From Streptococcus salivarius (lineage in GTDB: Bacteria > Bacillota > Bacilli > Lactobacillales > Streptococcaceae), in assembly GCF_000785515.1 (NCBI RefSeq), contig NZ_CP009913.1, positions 1,144,001 to 1,208,000 on the forward strand: DNA of 64,000 nt. Direction: 5' to 3'. A model generated the notes under the pieces. The model was not told the origin of the DNA. It did no database searches and saw nothing but the letters and a program-made list of their open reading frames with translations. The position numbers and the translations under genes are program-made. This document shows positions 27,086 to 35,215 of this stretch, one piece after another; the first letter of the stretch is position 1, and each line of letters starts with the position of its first letter.

Positions 27086-27883
27086 CTATCTTTGATCTTC
27101 ATCTTCTAATACTAGATTCTCATCCTCATAAAAAACGACTTTCCCATCTTTTACTTTAAAATTGTAATCGATTGAATCATGATCCCCATCCTTGGTATTA
27201 GAATAAAAGAAATTATATTTACCATTCGGAAGATCACTAGCATCTAACTTTTTAGCCACATCTTTCATATCTTGTTCTTTGACTGATGCATTACCATCAA
27301 TAAAAATAGTCATATAAACCAACTCTTGATCTATCAAGGTTTGGTATGGAATTTGATAGTAACCTGCAAAGTCCTTCTTACCTTCCTTAAGATTTTCTGA
27401 AGCAATTGTATCTAGTATTTTCTCCTTTTCATCATGACTGAAGTTAGGTAGAAAACTAAAAAAGTTAATAGGAATACCGAGTTTTTGTTTCTTCAATTGT
27501 TTTTCAATATTCTTCTCAACTTTTTGGACAGATTTCTGCTCCAAAAAAGATTCCTTATAGTGTAAAAATTTAATACTTTCATAAGAATCAGGTGAGCTGT
27601 CTTCATGAATAGCCCGATTATTCTCTTCCAATTTTATCGTTTGGCCATCGTAGGTTTCCTCAGAATAGGTATAAGATACATGATAAGTTGGTATTTCTAA
27701 GGCTGTCCAATATAAGTCAGTGATGGTAACTTTACCATGAAGACCCACTTTATTACAATCTTCGATGATGATTCGCTTAATTTTTATGTAATCACTAGGC
27801 ATCATCACCTTGCAACCCGTCAAAGCTAAAACTGATAATAGTAAGGGAACCAAGAGTAGAATGCGATAGATTTTCTTTTTCAT
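27086..27883 (-). CDS. Lipoprotein of unknown function
   Basis: 265 residues. The signal peptide ends in LTGC, so Cys24 would be lipidated, followed by KVMMPSDYIKIKRIIIEDCNK. The mature protein is charged, with Lys/Glu-rich helices (about 118-140) and an acidic end EDENLVLEDEDQR. I do not recognise the family; the length and layout resemble streptococcal surface lipoproteins often annotated DUF1307-like or hypothetical. It follows a CcpA-type site and an extended -10, so it is probably carbon-catabolite controlled. Monocistronic. Confidence 0.8.
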   Translation of the reverse strand: MKKKIYRILLLVPLLLSVLALTGCKVMMPSDYIKIKRIIIEDCNKVGLHGKVTITDLYWTALEIPTYHVSYTYSEETYDGQTIKLEENNRAIHEDSSPDSYESIKFLHYKESFLEQKSVQKVEKNIEKQLKKQKLGIPINFFSFLPNFSHDEKEKILDTIASENLKEGKKDFAGYYQIPYQTLIDQELVYMTIFIDGNASVKEQDMKDVAKKLDASDLPNGKYNFFYSNTKDGDHDSIDYNFKVKDGKVVFYEDENLVLEDEDQR

Positions 27884-27952
27884 AGTGCTACCTCCATTAT
27901 GTAACCAACTAAAGAAAGATTAGTGACTGGTAAAATCCATTTTCTGAATATC

Positions 27953-27987
27953 TGTATAACATTACTAAATTAATGTAAACGATTACA
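27953..27987 (-). promoter_or_regulatory. cre site overlapping the lipoprotein promoter
   Basis: TGTAAACGATTACA (27974-27987) fits the CcpA consensus TGWNANCGNTNWCA at every fixed position. On the minus strand it covers a TTTACA -35; TGTTATACA (27953-27961) is an extended -10, 15 bp downstream. Confidence 0.7.
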
Positions 27988-28006
27988 TTCTTCATCTTTA
28001 TTTTAA

Positions 28007-28198
28007 CACCCTTTTCAAGAAAAGTCAGGTAAAATAGGATTCCTACTTTCCCTTCTTTTTTCTGCCTATCCGACCATTGTCATCTCCATCGCAACTGTGA
28101 TGACCATTAGCAATGGAAGTTTATTTTACGTATTTTTATATGACCCAAACCAAGAAATTTTCAAGTCCGGATTTGGATTTATATTAAAAAAATTCTAG
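28007..28198 (+). pseudogene. Possible remnant of a membrane-protein gene
   Basis: An open frame of 63 codons after TAA 28004-28006, with no start codon before its middle. It reads like membrane protein sequence (KIGFLLSLLFSAYPTIVISI, then GSLFYVFLYDPNQEIF) and ends in the terminator hairpin of the next gene. No family recognised; it may be the tail of a decayed gene or chance. Confidence 0.35.
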
Positions 28199-28222
28199 TA
28201 GATGATTTCTACTAGAATTTTT
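28188..28222 (-). terminator. Intrinsic terminator of the alcohol dehydrogenase gene
   Basis: AAAAATTCTAGTAGA pairs with TCTACTAGAATTTTT around a 5-base loop, two bases beyond the stop. Confidence 0.88.
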
Positions 28223-28223
28223 G

Positions 28224-29261
28224 TTAGTCAAACACAATAATGGACTTAATAGACTTACGTTCATCCATATCTTTATAAGCCTGATTAATCTCATCCAAGC
28301 TGTAGCTATTAGTAAAGACACGACCCGGATTAATATCACCGTCAAGAACTGCTTTTAACAAAACTTGTTTATCATAAGTAGTAACTGAGGCTGCTCCACC
28401 CGCCACAGAAATATTTTGGGCAAAGGTTGAACCAAGGGCACGGTTATTGTAGTGAGGCACACCGACAAATCCCATGCGCCCGCCATTATGGAGAACACCG
28501 AGAGCTTGGTCGACGGCTGCTTCAGTACCCACACATTCGAGAGCTGCATCTGCTCCACCACCGAGAATTTCTCGCACCTTGGCAATGCCTTCTTCACCAC
28601 GTTCAGCTACGACTGCTGTCGCGCCTGACTCCAAGGCCATTTGTTGACGGTCTTCGTGGCGACTCATAAGGACAATTTGAGAAGCTCCACGCATCTTAGC
28701 TGCAATCACGGCACATTGACCAACAGCACCATCCCCGATAACGACCACCTTATCACCCTTTTGCACATTAGCCACACGCGCTGCATGGTAACCGGTCGGC
28801 ATGACATCAGCAAGTGTCAAAAGTGACTTAAGCATGCCTTCGCTGTAATCTGATGGTTGACCTGGAATTTTCACAAGTGCCCAATTGGCAAAGTGGAAAC
28901 GGATATACTCAGCCTGGACACCACCTGACCAGTTGGTCCCGATATGGCGGTCACAAGTCCCATCATACCCTGCACGGCAGGCATCACACTCCCCACAACC
29001 ATGAGTGAAAGGCGCGATAACAAAGTCACCTGGTTTTACAGTAGTGACATCCTCACCAACTTCTTCGACGATTCCGATAGCCTCATGACCGCTATTACTA
29101 TGTCCTTCTTCGATTTCAGGATTACGGTAACTCCAGAGGTCGGAACCACAAACGCAGGTACGGACAATGCGGATAATAGCATCATCTGGAGCCTCAATTT
29201 GCGGTCGATCAATATCTGCTAGACCAACCTGGCCAGCTTTGGTGTAAACTGCTGATTTCAT
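28224..29261 (-). CDS. Zinc-dependent alcohol dehydrogenase family protein
   Basis: 345-residue medium-chain dehydrogenase/reductase. Catalytic zinc ligands Cys38 (RTCVCGSD) and His59-Glu60 (GHEAIG); structural zinc Cys89, 92, 95 and 103 (GCGECDACRAGYDGTC); NAD(P)-binding GDGAVGQCAVIAAK. The sequence lies near the glutathione-independent/threonine-dehydrogenase-like branch; the substrate is not obvious. Both metal sites are complete, so the enzyme should be active. Monocistronic with RBS GAGG and a strong terminator. Confidence 0.92.
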   Translation of the reverse strand: MKSAVYTKAGQVGLADIDRPQIEAPDDAIIRIVRTCVCGSDLWSYRNPEIEEGHSNSGHEAIGIVEEVGEDVTTVKPGDFVIAPFTHGCGECDACRAGYDGTCDRHIGTNWSGGVQAEYIRFHFANWALVKIPGQPSDYSEGMLKSLLTLADVMPTGYHAARVANVQKGDKVVVIGDGAVGQCAVIAAKMRGASQIVLMSRHEDRQQMALESGATAVVAERGEEGIAKVREILGGGADAALECVGTEAAVDQALGVLHNGGRMGFVGVPHYNNRALGSTFAQNISVAGGAASVTTYDKQVLLKAVLDGDINPGRVFTNSYSLDEINQAYKDMDERKSIKSIIVFD

Positions 29262-29357
29262 ATGTTTACCTCTTTTTCTTTAGTTACTGTTAGTATACAC
29301 TTTTAATTAAGCTCTGGCTCAAATCAAGCCCTCCAAATTACTTTCAAACAATAGCAA

Positions 29358-30452
29358 CTAATGATATTTTTTCCCATACTTCTTTTCTAGCATTTTCTTG
29401 ACCAGGAAAGGCATTTTGACATTTTCGCGGCCTTTCTTGGCAATTAACTTCTTCACAAAATCTGGCATTTGGATATCATTCTCTTCTTCCAAAATCTGAC
29501 TCGTACTTGATGGAGCTTCTAACTCATCAAAGGTCTCCAGCTGAGGTTGATAGTCACTATAGTCACCGTCTATATGAGACTGAATTGTCGAAAGAAGTGC
29601 CTTGATTAAACGAGGATCGCTATTTGGCATAGGAGGTCTATGATAGGCTACACCTAGCTCTTGGCAAAGCTCCTTACATTCCACATCATTATCAAAAAGA
29701 ACCTCAATATGCTCACTAATAAAGGCAATCGGAACAAAAATATAGTGGTTCGGGTGTTCACTCTCATCTCGCAGATATTCTAAAACATCTGGTTTAATCC
29801 AAGGAATACCTATATCACTCTCACTCTGCCAAGTATTGGTGTACTGCTCCTCTTCAAGCCCTAAAATCTCCGCAATCAAGCGACTATTGTCATAAATCTG
29901 ATCGATATAAGGGTCACCAAAATCTAGTGCCAAAACTGGGACACTGTGGGCTGAAAAAATCACCTTATAACTGTCGTCTCCAATCTGATCTAAAATCTTT
30001 CGGATTTCATCAGCCCAATAGTGAAGTAGAGAAGGTTCGCGGTACCAGTCCTTGATAATTTGGAACTTAATTTGATCACTTTCTAAAAATTTTTCATAGC
30101 CCATGACTGAATAGTATGAATAATGGGGCTCTAGAATCAAACACAAACATTCTTCAATTCCGTCATTCTCCATCTCTTTAATCGCATCTATGATGAAAGG
30201 TCGGGAAAATTTATTGGCAAAGTAAACCGTCACTTGTTCTCCAAGAGCGGAAGCAACCAAGTCAACTTCTTTCTTTGTTATCCTTTGGAGCGGCGTTCCA
30301 CCGATTCGTAGGTAATGGTCATATAAGGTCTGAATTTCATGTGGTTCGGGACGAACTCCACGTCGTATATTTGTGAAAAATTCTGCTACTCCTTCATAGG
30401 TAATCTCTTCTGGGGACCCAAAAGTCATCATCAATACAGCTCTTTTACTCAT
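29358..30452 (-). CDS. hemH: Ferrochelatase (coproporphyrin-type) with C-terminal extension
   Basis: Inserts Fe2+ into porphyrin; Firmicute enzymes mostly act on coproporphyrin III. 364 residues from ATG 30450-30452, which follows AAGGAG by six bases; an in-frame GTG 18 bp upstream is less likely. Active-site His in FSAHSVPV, conserved Glu in [11 protein letters not shown], and opening [12 protein letters not shown]. The last 55 residues ([11 protein letters not shown] onward) are a charged extension ending in a basic [13 protein letters not shown] tail. No other haem gene is near; streptococci generally do not make haem. Confidence 0.9.
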   Translation of the reverse strand: MSKRAVLMMTFGSPEEITYEGVAEFFTNIRRGVRPEPHEIQTLYDHYLRIGGTPLQRITKKEVDLVASALGEQVTVYFANKFSRPFIIDAIKEMENDGIEECLCLILEPHYSYYSVMGYEKFLESDQIKFQIIKDWYREPSLLHYWADEIRKILDQIGDDSYKVIFSAHSVPVLALDFGDPYIDQIYDNSRLIAEILGLEEEQYTNTWQSESDIGIPWIKPDVLEYLRDESEHPNHYIFVPIAFISEHIEVLFDNDVECKELCQELGVAYHRPPMPNSDPRLIKALLSTIQSHIDGDYSDYQPQLETFDELEAPSSTSQILEEENDIQMPDFVKKLIAKKGRENVKMPFLVKKMLEKKYGKKYH

Positions 30453-30519
30453 AATTACTCCTTGTTCCACGTTTGTTCTATTTTATCATGAAAAGGCTTA
30501 CTTTAGTTAACTTAGTATC

Positions 30520-30552
30520 AAAAAAACTCCTAGAGACAAACTCTAAGAGTTT
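30520..30552 (-). terminator. Intrinsic terminator of czcD
   Basis: AAACTC/GAGTTT outer stem plus TAGAG/CTCTA inner stem and a T7 on the minus strand, 13 bp after the czcD stop. Confidence 0.85.
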
Positions 30553-30564
30553 AAATAACGTTTC

Positions 30565-31467
30565 TTAATGATGGTGACCATGTCCTTGATTTTGACCCAC
30601 TTCCAACTCCTCAATATTACGTTTATGGGCTCGGTGGGTTGCTAAGTCTTCATCAACCTCAATGGTAACGTTTTGAAAGCCACAATCTTTGAGCAAGGTA
30701 CGAATCGCTTCTTTACAAACCTCCATGTGGTTGACATGCTCTAGACAAACATGGACAATGGCGTTCTTTTCCAAACCATCCATGGTCCAAAGATTGAGCT
30801 GATTGATACTAGCCACATGGTCCAACTGCTCCAAATCACTCTTAACTTGCTGGATATCCACTCCTTCTGGCACAGCATCGAGAAAAATCTTGAGCGTGCT
30901 CCAAAAACGTGGAATAGCTTTTGACAGAATAAAGATGGAAATAGCAAGAGATAAGAGCGGATCCAGAATATACCAATCGGTAAATCGGAGAACAATGGCC
31001 ATTAAGATGACAGCCACCCAACCTAAGGTATCTTCCAGAAAGTGCAGGCTGAGAATAGATTCATTCTTGGTTTTCCCTTTGCGAACGACCAGACTCGCTA
31101 GCACATTGATGCTGACGGCTATGATTCCAAGCCAGAGAATGCCCTCATCGTTGACAGGTTGTGGGTGAAAGAGTTTCGTTATATTTTCCAAAATCACCAG
31201 AACGGACCCTGTCATGAGAATCACAGCTGTTACCATGGCCCCTAAAAGGCTAAAGCGCTTGTAGCCCAAGGTATAGTGGCTGTCTTCTTCACGATTGGAA
31301 ATACTCTCCAAAAAGGCGGAGATCCCAATAGCAATCGCATCTCCCAAATCATGGACGGAATCAGCAAGAACTGCACTGGACCCAAAAATTCCTCCTGCAA
31401 TAAACTCAAAAATGGCATATCCTAAATTCAAGAAAAAAGCCAGCCAGACCGCATGTTTTGTCTTCAT
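30565..31467 (-). CDS. czcD: Cation diffusion facilitator, zinc exporter type
   Basis: 300-residue CDF antiporter exporting Zn2+ (or a related metal) for H+. Six membrane segments; metal-site residues in ADSVHDLGDA (TM2) and HFLEDTLGW (TM5); a cytoplasmic C-terminal domain with LDAVPEGVDIQQVKSDL; a His-rich end GHGHHH. It diverges from a TetR-type gene with two copies of the same operator between or beside them, as in the pneumococcal SczA-CzcD pair. AAAGGA precedes the ATG. Confidence 0.92.
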   Translation of the reverse strand: MKTKHAVWLAFFLNLGYAIFEFIAGGIFGSSAVLADSVHDLGDAIAIGISAFLESISNREEDSHYTLGYKRFSLLGAMVTAVILMTGSVLVILENITKLFHPQPVNDEGILWLGIIAVSINVLASLVVRKGKTKNESILSLHFLEDTLGWVAVILMAIVLRFTDWYILDPLLSLAISIFILSKAIPRFWSTLKIFLDAVPEGVDIQQVKSDLEQLDHVASINQLNLWTMDGLEKNAIVHVCLEHVNHMEVCKEAIRTLLKDCGFQNVTIEVDEDLATHRAHKRNIEELEVGQNQGHGHHH

Positions 31468-31484
31468 AATCCTATTTCCTTTGT

Positions 31485-31512
31485 TATAATAGATTCATGA
31501 ACATCATGTTCA
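31485..31512. promoter_or_regulatory. Overlapping divergent promoters with operator 1 (czcD/sczA-like)
   Basis: Plus-strand extended -10 TGTTATAAT (31482-31490) drives the TetR gene; on the minus strand TATTAT (31486-31491) is the likely czcD -10. Operator TGAACA-TCA-TGTTCA (31498-31512) covers the TetR start site and the czcD spacer. Confidence 0.7.
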
Positions 31513-31563
31513 TTATCATTATCTAACATTCACAACAGAAAGGATAGGGGCAAACCGTTTAGG

Positions 31564-32139
31564 GTGTACGTTACTGAACAGTTTGTTCAAAGTGTCCATA
31601 TGACTGCTCAGGATCGTCGTATTACTAAGACTCGAAAAGCCATCTATAATGCTTTTTTACAACTACTCAATCAAAAGGACTACGAGGCCATCACGGTTCA
31701 GGAAATCATAGACCTTGCTGATGTGGGGCGCTCGACCTTTTACAGCCATTACGAGAGTAAGGAGTTACTACTGGATGAACTCTGTCAAAAGCTCTTTCAC
31801 CATCTCTTTGAGCGTGCTGAACACCTCTCACCACAAGACTATCTGGCTCATATCTTTCAGCATTTCAAGAAAAATCAAGATCATGTGACCAGTCTCTTGC
31901 TCTCTAAAAACGATTATTTTATACGGCAACTGCGAAAAGAACTAGAACACGATGTCTACCCAATGGTAGCCGACGAACTCATCCAATCGTACCCTAACAT
32001 TCCTCACTCCTATCTCAAACACCTAGTCGTCAGCCATTTCATCGAAACCCTCAGCTGGTGGTTGAAAAAAGGCAAGTCCTACACCGAACAAGAAGTGATC
32101 CAATTTTATTTGGAGATTTTAAAAGTGGGGTCGAACTAG
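31564..32139 (+). CDS. TetR-family regulator, SczA-like
   Basis: TetR regulator whose helix-turn-helix is ITVQEIIDLADVGRSTFYSHY (about 45-65). The genetic setting, divergent from a czcD-type zinc exporter, matches pneumococcal SczA, a zinc sensor. Two starts are possible: GTG 31564 (191 residues) and ATG 31600 (179 residues). Operator 2 (31575-31589) lies in the codons between them, which favours ATG 31600, but neither has a strong Shine-Dalgarno at normal spacing. C-terminal ligand domain ends VIQFYLEILKVGSN. Confidence 0.85.
   Translation: MYVTEQFVQSVHMTAQDRRITKTRKAIYNAFLQLLNQKDYEAITVQEIIDLADVGRSTFYSHYESKELLLDELCQKLFHHLFERAEHLSPQDYLAHIFQHFKKNQDHVTSLLLSKNDYFIRQLRKELEHDVYPMVADELIQSYPNIPHSYLKHLVVSHFIETLSWWLKKGKSYTEQEVIQFYLEILKVGSN
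31575..31589. promoter_or_regulatory. Operator 2 of the SczA-like regulator
   Basis: TGAACA-GTT-TGTTCA, the same half-sites and 3-base spacing as operator 1, 77 bp apart. Confidence 0.7.
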
Positions 32140-32154
32140 AAGGGAGTATTTTCA

Positions 32155-32625
32155 ATGACCAGCGTGCAATTTTACTTTCTATTTCCATCACTCTTCATGC
32201 TTCACGAACTGGAAGAAATCGTTTGGACGCCATCCTTTATCAAAAAAATATCAATCCAGTATCCAAACAATCGAATCCTATCTTATTACACTCCTTTTGC
32301 TTTCAATGCCATTGTCTTGGAGCAATTTCTGATCCTAATGACGTCGCTATATCTTAGTTACCAGTTTAACAACTATAGCATTTACGCAAGCATCATAATC
32401 GCTTATATCTACCATGTCTTAGGACATTTGATTCAGACAGTCGTTATTCGAAAATATGTGCCTGGGTTGTTAACGGGCATTTTAACAAGTTTGTTTGCTC
32501 TTTGCAATCTCAAAAATGAATTTCCAATGAAACTTTATAGTTACTCTCTTTTTACCTTATTGGTTATTATTTTAAATCTTGTAGTATCATTTATGATTCT
32601 TCATAAAATCAGTCATAAAAAATAG
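32155..32625 (+). CDS. HXXEE-domain membrane protein
   Basis: 156 residues with four or so membrane segments. The family's namesake motif is present as HELEE (in FMLHELEEIVWTP), with conserved histidines in YHVLGHLIQTVV and the RKYVPGLLT block (PF13787). The His/Glu pattern in the membrane suggests a metal-binding or hydrolytic site, but no function is known. It starts 15 bp after the SczA-like gene with RBS AGGGAG and is probably co-transcribed with it, which hints at a metal-related role. Confidence 0.8.
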   Translation: MTSVQFYFLFPSLFMLHELEEIVWTPSFIKKISIQYPNNRILSYYTPFAFNAIVLEQFLILMTSLYLSYQFNNYSIYASIIIAYIYHVLGHLIQTVVIRKYVPGLLTGILTSLFALCNLKNEFPMKLYSYSLFTLLVIILNLVVSFMILHKISHKK

Positions 32626-32660
32626 TACTCAGGCAATCATATCATAGAAAGGAAACGTCT

Positions 32661-33009
32661 ATGTCACTTTATCTCATCTTTAGCATCATCACAGTATTTT
32701 TAGCCCTTGCTTTTGTCCTGCTTCATCTTGTTGCTGCACTATCAGCTATTCTAAAAGGCAAAAAAAAGCTTAGGAATCGGATTTATTATAGTTGGTGCCA
32801 TTGCTTGTATCTCAGCCCTTCTTCTTGTTATGGTTAATCGTACCTTGGCGTTTTATATATGGCTATTTGCTAGCTCGATAATTTGCGGGGGCGCTCTCAT
32901 GAATGGTCTAAATAACCAAAAATTCAACAAATCACACCATCAAATACGTTTTATTATTGACTTAATCATCACTATTTTGCTATATGTTTGGCTGTATCTA
33001 TTCCAATAA
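32661..33009 (+). pseudogene. Small membrane protein, frameshifted
   Basis: ATG 32661 with GAAAGGA eight bases upstream reads MSLYLIFSIITVFLALAFVL, then an A8 run (32760-32767) shifts it to a stop after 58 residues. With A7 the frame continues SLGIGFIIVGAIACISALLL and ends FQ at 33009, giving 115 residues with three or four membrane segments. No family recognised. It lies 35 bp after the HXXEE gene and probably belongs to that transcript. Confidence 0.75.
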
Positions 33010-33158
33010 TATGTGAGTCTCATTTCTACAGAGACTATACAAAAAGACTTAGAGTCCAAATCTAGGTCTTTTTAAGGATTTAGGTAAACGTACATTACTA
33101 TCTTTATTCTAAATGTGATAAGCATCGTCACTAGCTTCTACATAAGAGAAATAAACTC

Positions 33159-33185
33159 AAAAAGAGGACCCTTCTGGATCCTCTT
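33159..33185 (-). terminator. Intrinsic terminator of pnuC
   Basis: AAGAGGA/TCCTCTT stem (33162-33185) with a T5 tail on the minus strand, 22 bp beyond the stop. Confidence 0.85.
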
Positions 33186-33206
33186 ATTAATTGATAAACA
33201 TAAGTA

Positions 33207-33998
33207 CTAAGCTTTCTTAGCTGCCTTGCTCCATTGGTACCAACCAACCAAACTGTTGATGAGGTAAATGAAGTATTTCCCTTGAATTTGAAGGCTTTCT
33301 CCCCACCAGAGGTAGATAGAGAAAACATTAGTAGCTGCCCAGAAAATCCATTGCTCACGATAAACAGCTGTCATCAAGAGCTGACCGACTCCATTAGTCG
33401 CATCGGTAATAGAATCACGATAAGGACGATTAGCTCCAATTGACTGGTAAATAAGACCAAAGGCTAACCACCAAAGCACACTAATTGATAGGTACTTGGT
33501 CCATCCAACCGTATCCAATTTACGGGCAACAAATTCTTGTTGTTCTTTTTTGAATTGCGCTTGATAGATCCATACTAAAAGACCAATCGGCTGCATGGCT
33601 GTGAAGTAAAGTGTTGTCAAAACCTCACCGTAAAAGCCTTTTTGAAGGGCAAGCACCAAATAAATGACGGAATTGATCAAACCAAAGAGATAGTTACTGG
33701 CACGACCTTCAGATACGAAAATCACACAGATAATACCTGTTAGGCTACAGATCATCCCAGTCCAGTCCACTATGCGACCCTCGTAAAAGAGCTCCAACCA
33801 CAGTGGGAAACTTCCTAAGAGTAGGAGGTAAATCCAGGCTCGAAGACTACGATTAGCAAAAAGGTCATCCCAGATAGCCTTTAGACTACCTGCTAACCCT
33901 AGCTTCTTCATCCCATTAACCATACGACGATAACCACCAGACATCTCATCAAGTGTCATTTGGATCTTAGCAAGTCTCTTTTGGATATAAGTATTCAT
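33207..33998 (-). CDS. pnuC: Nicotinamide riboside transporter PnuC
   Basis: 263-residue NAD-precursor transporter. The core has about seven membrane segments; the family blocks NYLFGLINSVIYLVLALQKG and the Trp-rich TNVFSIYLWWG and YLINSLVGWYQWSK line the substrate path. PnuC facilitates uptake of nicotinamide riboside, which is trapped by phosphorylation inside. AAAGGAG precedes the ATG. A structured leader, probably an NAD+-II riboswitch, directly precedes it. Confidence 0.93.
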   Translation of the reverse strand: MNTYIQKRLAKIQMTLDEMSGGYRRMVNGMKKLGLAGSLKAIWDDLFANRSLRAWIYLLLLGSFPLWLELFYEGRIVDWTGMICSLTGIICVIFVSEGRASNYLFGLINSVIYLVLALQKGFYGEVLTTLYFTAMQPIGLLVWIYQAQFKKEQQEFVARKLDTVGWTKYLSISVLWWLAFGLIYQSIGANRPYRDSITDATNGVGQLLMTAVYREQWIFWAATNVFSIYLWWGESLQIQGKYFIYLINSLVGWYQWSKAAKKA

Positions 33999-34017
33999 TT
34001 TGTCTCCTTTTGTTTTT

Positions 34018-34060
34018 AAAGAGCCGTGTCAGGAATGACTTTCGGACGCAACGCTCTATA
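34018..34060 (-). ncRNA. Probable NAD+-II riboswitch (pnuC motif)
   Basis: On the minus strand AGAGC (34053-34057) closes with GCTCT (34020-34024) around a compact core containing GCGTCCGAAAGTC and a GTCA/TGAC mini-hairpin, ending about ten bases before the pnuC RBS. The NAD+-II class is known only upstream of pnuC in streptococci, and position, size and RBS proximity fit. I could not align it to the published consensus from memory. Confidence 0.65.
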
Positions 34061-34157
34061 GAATAGTTATTAGAACCATATAGTCACTTTACCATACCAT
34101 CCGTAGTCGACATGAGTTAATATAGTAAAATTACTATTTTTAAAAGTTCATAGTCTT

Positions 34158-34185
34158 ATCATACGCTTATTTTCTAAATTGTCAA
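34158..34185 (-). promoter_or_regulatory. Promoter of pnuC
   Basis: On the minus strand TTGACA (34180-34185), 16 bp, TATGAT (34158-34163); implies a leader of about 150 nt. Confidence 0.75.
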
Positions 34186-34227
34186 GTCTTTTCTGAAAAT
34201 TCTTTAAAAAATGTTGTGAAATTTAAA

Positions 34228-34248
34228 ATGCCTAGCTGAGCTAGACAT
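34228..34248 (-). terminator. Probable terminator of the phzF-type gene
   Basis: ATG-C-CTAGCT-G-AGCTAG-A-CAT hairpin; a weak T-rich tail on the minus strand. It lies 70 bp past the stop. Confidence 0.55.
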
Positions 34249-34315
34249 CTTTCGACTGGGATTTTGTTTTCATTACTGTCACTAATACTTCTACGTTTTC
34301 GTAATCGACAGAAAT

Positions 34316-35110
34316 TTAGTCCATGACATAAATTTCTCCACGACTATATAGGGCAGCCTTTCCTGCAAGGTAAATCCTATCACCCTCTATACGACAAAGG
34401 AGGATGCCACTCCTTTCAGAGGCTTGGTAAGCCCTAAATTCTGCTTGTGCCAACTTATTAGCCCACAAAGGAATGACATGACAGTGTCCTGATCCACAGA
34501 CTGGATCTTCCTTGACTGATAATTTTGGAGCGAAACTTCGTGTCACAGTATCATACTTGCTTCCTTTGGCAGTGATATTCAGGAGAAGCCCATCTAAAGC
34601 TTTTACTTTATCAAAATCTGGATTTGCATTAATGACCTCATTTTCATGAGGTAAGACACATACTAGATCTCTTCCAAGCCATGCTTCAAGCGGACGGACA
34701 CCGATTGCTTCTTCCATCTCACTTGTGACTGCAACCTGTTGCGTGGAGTATGCTGGAAAATTCAGCTCATAGTACTCACCTTTTTTGGTAACCAAAAGTT
34801 CCCCACTCTGTGTTGCAAAAGTTAGACTTTCAGCATTCTTTTCAAAAAATCTAAAAAGAACAAAAGCCGTTGCCAAGGTTGCATGGCCGCACAGATCGAT
34901 TTCCCCACCTGGAGTAAACCAACGTAATTCGTAGTAATCATCATTTTTAACCGTAAAAGCTGTCTCAGAAAGATTATTTTCTTTAGCAATATTCTGTAAA
35001 GTATCATCTGACAACCATTTATCAAGAAGACAAACAGCCGCCGGGTTCCCTTTAAAAACAGTATCTGTAAAAGCATCGACGATAAATTGTGGGATGGTAT
35101 ATTGATTCAT
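34316..35110 (-). CDS. PhzF-family isomerase/epimerase-like protein
   Basis: 264 residues, two-domain diaminopimelate-epimerase-like fold. Family blocks are FTDTVFKGNPAAV, the catalytic Glu in NLSETAF (about 47), WFTPGGEIDLCGHATLA and DPVCGSGHCH. PhzF itself isomerises a phenazine precursor; stand-alone streptococcal relatives have no known substrate. It lies downstream of and on the same strand as the TetR regulator gene, 105 bp apart, so may be partly co-transcribed. Confidence 0.9.
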   Translation of the reverse strand: MNQYTIPQFIVDAFTDTVFKGNPAAVCLLDKWLSDDTLQNIAKENNLSETAFTVKNDDYYELRWFTPGGEIDLCGHATLATAFVLFRFFEKNAESLTFATQSGELLVTKKGEYYELNFPAYSTQQVAVTSEMEEAIGVRPLEAWLGRDLVCVLPHENEVINANPDFDKVKALDGLLLNITAKGSKYDTVTRSFAPKLSVKEDPVCGSGHCHVIPLWANKLAQAEFRAYQASERSGILLCRIEGDRIYLAGKAALYSRGEIYVMD

Positions 35111-35215
35111 TGAAACGTTCAGCTCCTTAAATTGTTAACCTTGTTTTAAAACTACAAGTGAATGTAGAAAATTTAGTAAAAAATCAAATTAAATTATTTC
35201 TTGTCCATCTCCACC

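Noticed and set aside
31564..31599. First 12 codons of the SczA-like frame as certain coding sequence
   Set aside because: They coincide with operator 2 and lack a proper RBS; kept only as one of two possible starts.
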